The translations under genes were made by a program, and so were the position numbers. From an uncultured Eubacterium sp. (GTDB lineage Bacteria > Bacillota > Clostridia > Lachnospirales > Lachnospiraceae): DNA of 6,098 bases. The first letter of the stretch is position 1. Every line of letters starts with the position of its first letter. The notes beneath the pieces were generated by a model, which searched no databases, was not told the DNA's origin, and saw only the letters and a list, made by a program, of their open reading frames with translations. The stretch lies in assembly GCA_904502145.1 (NCBI GenBank), contig CAJGDH010000116.1, forward strand, positions 1-6,098. Direction: 5' to 3'. This document shows, one piece after another, positions 1-5,700 of this stretch.

Positions 1-125
1 TGAAACCACCAGACATCCCCGGCCCAGCCGGATTCAGTCGCTGCATGTACCCTGGCTGAGGGCAGGATACAGAACATCATGACTGCTGCAAATACAAAAA
101 ACATATTTCTTATGAGCTGCTTCAT
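1..125 (-). CDS. Secreted protein of unknown function, N-terminal fragment (runs off left edge)
   Basis: Only the first 41 codons plus two bases are in the window; the gene continues beyond position 1. Reading the minus strand from the ATG at 125-123 gives a typical Sec signal peptide: basic start (MKQLIRN), hydrophobic core (about residues 8-22), then a signal peptidase I-like site around VHA-AT (cut after about residue 28). The mature part begins TESGWAGDVWWF, rich in Trp, which I do not recognise. The start is supported by a strong AAAAGGAGG site at 141-133, seven bases upstream of the ATG. The Cys at residue 19 is not in a convincing lipobox, so a lipoprotein is less likely. The gene lies 82 bp downstream of the metal exporter gene on the same strand, so it could be read through from that operon, but the gap also holds its own candidate promoter and inverted repeats. 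The existence of the gene is well supported; its function is unknown. Confidence 0.8.
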   Translation of the reverse strand, partial: MKQLIRNMFFVFAAVMMFCILPSARVHAATESGWAGDVWWF

Positions 126-145
126 GGATCATCCTCCTTTTCCGT

Positions 146-195
146 ATGATATACAGATATATCATCTCATGATTTGTCTGATCCTGTCAAATCAT
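146..195 (-). promoter_or_regulatory. Candidate promoter/operator region of the secreted-protein gene, with two perfect inverted repeats
   Basis: On the minus strand a perfect -35 hexamer TTGACA (190-185) is followed after 18 bp by GATGAT (166-161), a 4/6 match to the -10 consensus. Two perfect 8-bp inverted repeats overlap these boxes: ATGATTTG/CAAATCAT (169-176 and 188-195, 11-bp loop) over the -35 and spacer, and ATGATATA/TATATCAT (146-153 and 158-165, 4-bp loop) over the -10 and the likely start site. Neither is followed by a T-run, so an intrinsic terminator for the upstream exporter gene is unlikely. Promoter assignment is inference, limited by the weak -10. Confidence 0.35.
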
Positions 196-207
196 TTCAG
201 GGATTTA

Positions 208-1359
208 TCACTCCTCGGCGAAGTCGGTATCCATGGCTACCTGAAGCCGGTAATCCGGGAAAGCTTTCTGCACATCGGCAACCGCTTCATTGAAAACCTT
301 ATTGCGGTCCTCCGCGTCAAAGCTGACCACCAGATCAAAGCGCATGGCTTTCTCCTCTTTAAGGAGATAGAAGCCGTGCAGCTGTTTTACATGGGGATGG
401 GCAAAAACGATCTCCCCGACTTTCTTCCGGGCGGCGATGACCTCCTCATCCCTGGTGTTTACCGAATATACACTTACTGCCGTTAAAGCCACCTGATGCT
501 GTTTCAGGACCTCCAGCTGGATATCCCTGATCAGCTGGTCCAGCCGGTCGGCGGAATAGGTATCCGGCACTTCAATGTGGATGGAACCGTTCCAGGAATC
601 CGGTCCGTAATTGTGCAGTACAAGGTCATATGCTCCCTGTACATCCGGGAAACCGATGACCGTCTTCTTGATGTCCCTGGCCAGCTCCGGGTCATTCCTC
701 TCCCCAAGAATCTGGGAGATGGTATCCTTCAGCATATCAATACCGGACTTGATGATCACGATGGAAATGATGGCACCCAGCCAGGCTTCCAGGGAAATGT
801 GGAAGAGCAGAAAGATGGCTGCCGCCACCAGTGTTGAAGCGGAGATCACCGAATCCAGTCTGGCATCTTCCCCCGAATTGATCAGGGAATCCGAATTCAC
901 TTTGACTCCGACTCCTTTCACGTACTGTCCCAGCACGATCTTGACCAGCACGGCCACCCCCACAATGACCAGGGAGACCGGAGTATAATCCGGTATCTCC
1001 GGATGGATGATCTTTTTCACCGATTCCACAAAGGAGGTGATACCCGCATACAGTACGATCACTGAAATGATCATGGCACTGAGATATTCGATACGTCCGT
1101 ATCCGAAGGGGTGCTTCTTGTCCGGTTCTTTTCCCGCCAGCTTGGTCCCGATGATGGTGATCAGGGAACTTCCCGCATCGGAAATGTTGTTGACGGCATC
1201 AAGAACGATGGCAATGGAATTGGTCATCAGGCCGATCACAGCCTTGAATGCAGCCAGAAATACGTTGGCCACGATTCCGATGATACTGGTTCTTACAATA
1301 GTCTTCTCACGGGAGCTGTCATTCCCGCTCCCTGCAATGATATCCTGAATAGTGTTCAT
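208..1359 (-). CDS. CDF-family divalent metal cation efflux transporter (probable Mn/Fe type)
   Basis: A 383-residue member of the cation diffusion facilitator family, which exports divalent metals across the cytoplasmic membrane by proton antiport. About six membrane segments lie between residues 21 and 205. The family signature HPFGYGRIE is at 83-91. By alignment from memory with YiiP, transport-site residues are Asn57 and Asp61 in TM2 (VNNISD) and Asp165 and Asp169 in TM5 (DARLD). This N-D-D-D set matches pneumococcal MntE rather than the His-containing sets of zinc exporters, which points to Mn(II) or possibly Fe(II); this is inference. A ferredoxin-like cytosolic domain spans about 222-300. 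Unusually, about 80 more residues (303-383) look like a second copy of it, making the protein longer than the usual 290-300. The start is backed by GGAG at 1371-1368, eight bases upstream, which lies inside a tandem repeat unit. It is the third gene of the ohrR-gpx operon. The substrate is not proven. Confidence 0.93.
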   Translation of the reverse strand: MNTIQDIIAGSGNDSSREKTIVRTSIIGIVANVFLAAFKAVIGLMTNSIAIVLDAVNNISDAGSSLITIIGTKLAGKEPDKKHPFGYGRIEYLSAMIISVIVLYAGITSFVESVKKIIHPEIPDYTPVSLVIVGVAVLVKIVLGQYVKGVGVKVNSDSLINSGEDARLDSVISASTLVAAAIFLLFHISLEAWLGAIISIVIIKSGIDMLKDTISQILGERNDPELARDIKKTVIGFPDVQGAYDLVLHNYGPDSWNGSIHIEVPDTYSADRLDQLIRDIQLEVLKQHQVALTAVSVYSVNTRDEEVIAARKKVGEIVFAHPHVKQLHGFYLLKEEKAMRFDLVVSFDAEDRNKVFNEAVADVQKAFPDYRLQVAMDTDFAEE

Positions 1360-1363
1360 AGTT

Positions 1364-1414
1364 TTTACTCCAATGCTTGGTTTACTCTAATGCCTGGTTT
1401 ACTCTAATGCTGCT
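1364..1414 (-). repeat. 17-bp tandem repeat, three copies, across the gpx stop and exporter ribosome binding site
   Basis: Three head-to-tail 17-bp units fill the gpx-exporter junction: 1398-1414, 1381-1397 and 1364-1380. On the plus strand they read TTTACTCTAATGCTGCT, TTTACTCTAATGCCTGG and TTTACTCCAATGCTTGG. The first unit in transcription order encodes the last residues of gpx (AALE) and its TAA stop. The last unit has GGAG where the other two have AGAG, and this GGAG is the only Shine-Dalgarno-like sequence for the exporter start, eight bases away. The array accounts for nearly the whole 39-bp spacer. Confidence 0.85.
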
Positions 1415-1947
1415 TCAACAGCCTTTCTTACTTCTTTCATGTCTACGGTAGGTTCAAAACGGGCGATAACTTTTCCTTCCCTGTCGATGAGGAATTTGGT
1501 AAAGTTCCATTTGATATAGGCTTTGTCCCCGAATGCCTTGTTGTTCATGTCGGCAAATTTCTTTAAGGCAGCCATCTTGAGGCCCTTGCCGAATCCTTCA
1601 AAGGGTTTTTCCGTTGCCAGGAAAGCAAACAGAGGATCTGCTGTCTCGCCGTTTACATCGATCTTGGCAAACTGGGGGAACTCCGTTCCGAATTTCAGTG
1701 TACAGAATTCATGGATCTCTTCGTCACTGCCGGGAGCCTGATTTGCAAACTGATTGCAGGGGAAATCCAGGATCTCAAAGCCCTTGTCCTTGAGGTCTCT
1801 GTACATGTCCTCGAGGGGATCATAATGGGGCGTAAAACCGCATCCTGTGGCGGTGTTCACAATAAGCAGGATCTTGCCCTGATAGTCAGAAAGACTGACA
1901 TCATTGCCGTCCATGTCCTTAACGGTAAAATCATAAACTGTGCTCAT
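1399..1947 (-). CDS. gpx: Glutathione peroxidase family thiol peroxidase (two-Cys, probably thioredoxin-dependent)
   Basis: A 182-residue cytosolic peroxidase with no signal peptide, reducing hydrogen peroxide and organic hydroperoxides. It has a thioredoxin-like fold over its whole length, normal for bacterial members. The peroxidatic residue is Cys36 in the motif NTATGCGFTP, coded by an ordinary TGC, so this is a cysteine and not a selenocysteine enzyme. The other catalytic positions are visible: Gln70 (in FPCNQFANQ) and Trp147-Asn148 (KWNFTKF). Cys82 (EFCTLKFG) sits where yeast Gpx enzymes carry the resolving cysteine, which suggests an intramolecular Cys36-Cys82 disulfide recycled by thioredoxin; this is inference from family knowledge. 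Cys64 is the third cysteine, in the conserved FPCNQF box. The start is supported by AAAGGAG at 1961-1955, seven bases upstream. It is the second gene of the operon, 66 bp after ohrR, which suggests that the regulator controls it. Confidence 0.96.
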   Translation of the reverse strand: MSTVYDFTVKDMDGNDVSLSDYQGKILLIVNTATGCGFTPHYDPLEDMYRDLKDKGFEILDFPCNQFANQAPGSDEEIHEFCTLKFGTEFPQFAKIDVNGETADPLFAFLATEKPFEGFGKGLKMAALKKFADMNNKAFGDKAYIKWNFTKFLIDREGKVIARFEPTVDMKEVRKAVEAALE

Positions 1948-1976
1948 AACTGTTCTCCTTTCAAAAAAATAAAATG

Positions 1977-2040
1977 TTATCTTATGTTTGTGTTCTCTTA
2001 TGGTTGCTTTTTCTTATGGCTGCGTTCTCTTATGGTTGTT
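1977..2040 (-). repeat. 16-bp tandem repeat, four copies, across the ohrR stop codon
   Basis: Four consecutive 16-bp units occupy 2025-2040, 2009-2024, 1993-2008 and 1977-1992. The core on the plus strand is TTCTCTTATGGTTG, identical in 2025-2038 and 1993-2006; the 2009 unit differs from it at two of these 14 positions and the 1977 unit at two. The first unit in transcription order, plus part of the second, codes the last eight residues of OhrR (NNHKRTQP) and the TAA stop at 2016-2014. The other two units are untranslated spacer before gpx. The array ends 15 bp before the gpx ribosome binding site. Confidence 0.85.
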
Positions 2041-2484
2041 TTTCCCATATCCCTGGTTGTCCAGCAGCTCATAGAGAAGGCTGTAAAGCAGCTGTGCCTT
2101 GTCCTCTGGCAGATCGATGCAGGAGGCCACTTTCTGCGGCAGGTCTTTCACTTTCTCCTGTAAGGCCCTTCCTTCTTCAGTCAGACTGATCAGGACCACA
2201 CGGTCATCCTCACTGCTTCTGCGTCTTTCCAGGTAACCGGCCTTCTCCATCTTTTTCCGCAGGGGTGACAGAGTCCCGTTATCCAGCATCAGCTGTTCGC
2301 CGATCTCCGTAACCGAGATCCCGTCTTTCTCCCAGAGTACGAGAAATACAATGTACTGGGTGTAGGTCAGCCCCAGGGGTTTCAGCCATGGAGTATAAAG
2401 GCCTGTTACATTCCTCGCTGCAGCATAAAGAGGAAAGCACAGCTGATCGGTCAGTTTCATCATGTTTTGATCATTCTTTTTCAT
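2014..2484 (-). CDS. ohrR: OhrR-like MarR-family repressor, organic peroxide sensor
   Basis: A 156-residue winged-helix DNA-binding protein of the MarR family, acting in the cytosol as a dimer. It matches the OhrR branch closely: the N-terminal QLCFPLY motif places the peroxide-sensing Cys at 16, and Tyr30 (LYTPWL) and Tyr41 (LTYTQY) match the two tyrosines that hydrogen-bond the reactive Cys15 of B. subtilis OhrR. The winged helix spans about residues 35-105, with the recognition helix near LDNGTLSPLRKKME (67-80) and an RRRSSEDDR wing (87-95). A second cysteine, Cys122, lies near where two-Cys OhrR proteins (Xanthomonas type) carry the partner cysteine. The last eight residues derive from a 16-bp tandem repeat, so the tail is probably not conserved. 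The start is supported by AAAGGAGG at 2500-2493, eight bases upstream. It heads the operon with gpx and the metal exporter; no ohr peroxidase gene is in the window. Redox-controlled autorepression is inferred from the operators upstream. Confidence 0.93.
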   Translation of the reverse strand: MKKNDQNMMKLTDQLCFPLYAAARNVTGLYTPWLKPLGLTYTQYIVFLVLWEKDGISVTEIGEQLMLDNGTLSPLRKKMEKAGYLERRRSSEDDRVVLISLTEEGRALQEKVKDLPQKVASCIDLPEDKAQLLYSLLYELLDNQGYGKNNHKRTQP

Positions 2485-2508
2485 CGTGTCTCCCTCCTTT
2501 ATATTTTG

Positions 2509-2539
2509 TACAAATATATTGTATCAAATATATTTTGAT
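2509..2539. promoter_or_regulatory. Two adjacent OhrR-type operator candidates
   Basis: Two inverted repeats abut each other. TACAAATATATTGTA (2509-2523) has 5-bp arms TACAA/TTGTA and covers the -10 and likely start site of the ohrR promoter; it closely resembles the TACAATT-AATTGTA operator known for B. subtilis OhrR. ATCAAATATATTTTGAT (2523-2539) has 6-bp arms ATCAAA/TTTGAT and exactly fills the -35/-10 spacer. Both share the ten bases CAAATATATT, 14 bp apart (2511-2520 and 2525-2534). The position is right for steric repression; binding is inferred. Confidence 0.6.
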
Positions 2540-2545
2540 TGTCAA
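2518..2545 (-). promoter_or_regulatory. Promoter of the ohrR-gpx-exporter operon
   Basis: On the minus strand TTGACA (2545-2540, perfect -35) is followed after 16 bp by TACAAT (2523-2518, five of six matches to TATAAT). Transcription should start about 2511-2508, giving a leader of roughly 25 bases to the ohrR ATG at 2484. The adjacent AT-rich inverted repeats overlap the spacer, -10 and start site. Sigma-A type promoter assigned from sequence only. Confidence 0.75.
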
Positions 2546-2591
2546 TAGCTTAATTCATATTTTTATCCGGCGGTCCTTTTACATGGAGGAG

Positions 2592-2693
2592 ATATTGCTT
2601 TACTTGACGGAATATTGCTATTTTCACGAATTAAATGTATGATATGAGTATAGATTTAAACCGGTCTAAAATGTTCGAAATATTTACAGTAAA
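2592..2693 (+). promoter_or_regulatory. Candidate promoter region of the secreted protease gene, with direct and inverted repeats
   Basis: In the divergent intergenic region a possible promoter is TTGCTA (2615-2620, four of six) followed after 17 bp by TATGAT (2638-2643, five of six). The octamer ATATTGCT occurs at 2592-2599 and 2612-2619, exactly 20 bp apart, with the second copy overlapping the proposed -35. Downstream is a 16-bp near-palindrome, TTTAAACCGGTCTAAA (2655-2670, one mismatched pair), where a repressor could sit over the start of the transcript, and a smaller one, TTTACAGTAAA (2683-2693). All are sequence patterns with no known regulator assigned; the promoter boxes are only moderate. 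Confidence 0.3.
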
Positions 2694-2698
2694 ACCGG

Positions 2699-2706
2699 AA
2701 AGGAGG
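2699..2706 (+). promoter_or_regulatory. Ribosome binding site of the protease gene, wide spacing
   Basis: AAAGGAGG is a near-perfect anti-16S match but ends 12 bases before the ATG at 2719, wider than the 7-8 bases seen for the four other genes here. No closer ATG, GTG or TTG in frame gives a better fit, and the ATG at 2719 yields a proper basic signal-peptide start, so it is kept. Confidence 0.8.
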
Positions 2707-2718
2707 AACTAAAGATCA

Positions 2719-5700
2719 ATGAAAAAATGGAAACAATTCGGTAAAATGGCTCTTTCAGCCATATTGGTCTGCGGGCTGGCCATCGGCCTGCTGCCGGGAC
2801 AGGCAGTGCAGTCCAAAGCAGCAGCTCTTCCTGCAACAAAAGGTATGGAGGAATTAGCCCGACAGGCGGAGGAAACGGATGATGCCTTTGCTTCCGAGGA
2901 AGGCTACTCTCTTAAGACAGACGCGTCAAAACCGGAGGCATTTGATCTCCGGGAAAGGAACTATATCACGCCGGTCCGTCAGCAGAGCCCCTTCGGCACA
3001 TGTTGGGGATTTGGTGCCATAGCAGCGGCGGAGAGCAGTATTCTGTCATCAGGACTGGAAAATGATCCGCAGAAACTCAATCTTTCCGAGAAGCAGATTG
3101 CCTGGTTCCTGACCAAACCCATCGAAGATCCGAAAAGCCCTCAAAAAGGGGAAGGGATTGTGTTTGAAGGTGAAACTTCAGATGCGAGCAGATACAATTA
3201 TGGTGGTTTTACCCTTTATGCAACCAACATGTTCGCCAGTGGAATCGGTCCTGTTGCAGAAGACACTGTTACGCCTGACGGAGAAGTCTACCGTTACCAG
3301 GGCAAAAACGGAACTGTGGTTAACGGCTTTGTCGATTGGTACGACAAAGACGGGACAAAAAAAGAAGGTTGGAAAAAAACCTATTACAGTGAAGACGATG
3401 ACTGGTCCATCCCGGAAACATACCGTTTTCATCAGGATTATAAAATAAAAGAATCCTATCTTCTCCCAAGTCCTCAGCTTGTGACAAATGAGCGTCGCAT
3501 GGAATCAGAGTACCAGCCTGAAGCAACTGAAGCGATCAAGGACCAGCTCCTGCAGAACCGGGCTGTATGTATTTCCATCTGTGCTACCCACAGTCAGCCC
3601 GGAGATCCGCCTGACGAAGCAGCCTTTGGGGATATGTATGCACAATACACGGATGAGTACAGCACACCTAATCACGTGGTAACCATTGTCGGTTATGATG
3701 ACAATTTCCCGGTTACTAATTTTAAGGAAGGCTGTCAGCCTGAAGGAAACGGAGCCTGGCTGGTGAAGAACAGCTGGGGTGCTGATACCAACGAATTCCC
3801 GGATAACGGTTATTCCCACTGGGGCCTCCTGGAAGGGCAGGACCGTGTGGGAAGCGATTATAAAGCCACATCCGAGATTCATACAGGATACTTCTGGATA
3901 TCCTATTATGACAAAACCCTCCAGAACCCGGAAGCCTACAGTTTCGAGGCTGCTCCTCCGGAGAATGAGATCATCCACCAGCACGATTTCATGCCTGTCA
4001 TGGAATACAAGGAATACTCCGTCGATGAAGATATGAAGATGGCAAATGTATTCACCGCGGATCAGAACTGTAAGCTTGAAGAAGTGTCGTTCTTTACTGC
4101 CAAACCGGGGACGACAGCCTCCTTCAAGATCATACTGCTGGAAGATAATTGGTACAATCCGAGTGAAAACGGATTATGTGTCTATGAATCCGAGCCTAAA
4201 ACCTATCCCTACGGCGGATACCATCTGGAGAAGCTGGACAAGGATGCCAATGTGATCATCGCCAGAGGACAGCAGTATGTCGTTTTGGTGGATGAGAAAA
4301 CACCTTCGGGCAAATCCAGTATCTGTCTTGGTGAATCCATGGCACAAAAGTATTCCTCTACGTATTTTAATGCCGTGATCAATAGACTGGAAAGCATTCT
4401 TTACATGGAGGGGGAATGGCTGGATCTTAATAACAAGAATCTTCAGGAGTACCTGCTGGGGGAATCAACAGACATGCAGCTGGACAACTTCCCGATCAAA
4501 GCCAGGCTGAGCCCCGTGGACAGTCACGGTGTCTATATGGTCTTAAACAACATGAAGAACACCATTCCTAACTATGTGAAGACTTATGAAGAGCATAAAT
4601 TCGGTGTTACTTTTGTCGGCGGAACAGATGACCTGCCCACGGCACCTGAGGTTCAGTGGATTTCTTCCGATCCTGATATATTTACCGTGGAACCGATACC
4701 CGGTACAAATAATAGTGAGGCTATCGTGACCGGTAAAAGCAAAGGAGAGGCCACCCTTATCGTAGACGGAGGCATCTACGGTAAAAAGGTTATAGTCATC
4801 CAGGTTGATAAGTTCCACCTTACCTACCTCTACATGGGTGGTGATATACAAAAAACGGTCTATAACGGCAAGGCACAGGAACCTGAAGTTCTGGATGTCT
4901 TTGGAGATACAACAACATCCACGGGCAGATGGGGGCTGATCAAGGACCAGGATTATGCAGTTTCTTATGAAGATAATGTCAAATGCGGCAAAGGAACAGT
5001 CACCGCCAATGGCATCGGTGAATTTGAGGGCTCAGCGAGCGGCTGGTTTGCCATTGTTCCGGCCAAGGCAAAGATTACAGAAGTAAAAGCCGGCGACCAG
5101 AAGATGACCGTCTCCTTCGATTCCCAGAAAGACAGCGGCATCAGCGGATATGTTATCTCTTATAAAGAATCCGGCACGGATACAGCCAAGACTCTCAAGG
5201 TGGATCCTTCCGCAACCTCAGCAGTGATAAGCGGGCTGACACCCGGTAAAACATACCAGGTCAGCATGAAAGCATATGTCACCATAGAGGAAGAGGATAT
5301 GGTCATTGACAAGGAAACCTATGAATGGTGGAGCGGAAATGGGGAAGTGGACTACTTCGGAGAAGCAAGTGATACGGTTACCAGTCCGAAGATAACCGGA
5401 TCAACCGACGGGGATCCCAAGGATTCCGGTTCCGTTGCCGGCACCGAGAAGAAGATCAAAGCCATCAAGAAAGACGGAGATCTGGCCGGGTCAGGATTCA
5501 GGCCGCTGTGCCTGTCCTCCAAAAAGGCGACAAATACGACCATTAAGCTGACCTGGAAGAAGGTTTCCGGAGCTGACGGTTATATCATCTACGGCAACAG
5601 ATGCGGTACAAAATATGCCATGAAGAAGCTTGCCACCCTGTCTGCTTCAAAAACTGCCTGGACTTATAAGAAGCTGAAAAAAGGCACACATTATAAGTTC

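Noticed and set aside
169..195. Inverted repeat as an intrinsic terminator for the ohrR-gpx-exporter operon
   Set aside because: The stem is AT-rich with an 11-bp loop and no T-run follows it on the minus strand; it overlaps a perfect -35 box, so an operator fits better.
79..486. Plus-strand open frame of 135 codons over the exporter 3' end
   Set aside because: It lies antisense to the well-supported exporter and the secreted-protein start, has no good ribosome binding site, and its translation shows no family features.
1840..1842. Selenocysteine at the peroxidase active site
   Set aside because: The active-site codon is an ordinary TGC cysteine codon, not TGA, so no recoding is needed.
1711..2163. 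Plus-strand open frame of 150 codons antisense to gpx and ohrR
   Set aside because: Both minus-strand genes are clear family members with good starts; the antisense frame crosses the tandem repeat and has no recognisable protein features.
2604..2609. TTGACG as the -35 of the protease promoter
   Set aside because: At 16-18 bp downstream only ACGAAT, CGAATT and GAATTA are found, none a usable -10; TTGCTA with TATGAT is a better pair, though still modest.
2583..2642. Possible small peptide gene starting ATGGAGGAGATA in the divergent intergenic region
   Set aside because: No ribosome binding site precedes the ATG; the GGAGGA is inside the frame itself, and the region is better explained as promoter sequence.
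3505..3984. Minus-strand open frame of 159 codons inside the protease gene
   Set aside because: It is antisense to the conserved His and Asn motifs of the peptidase domain and has no supporting start signal or family resemblance.
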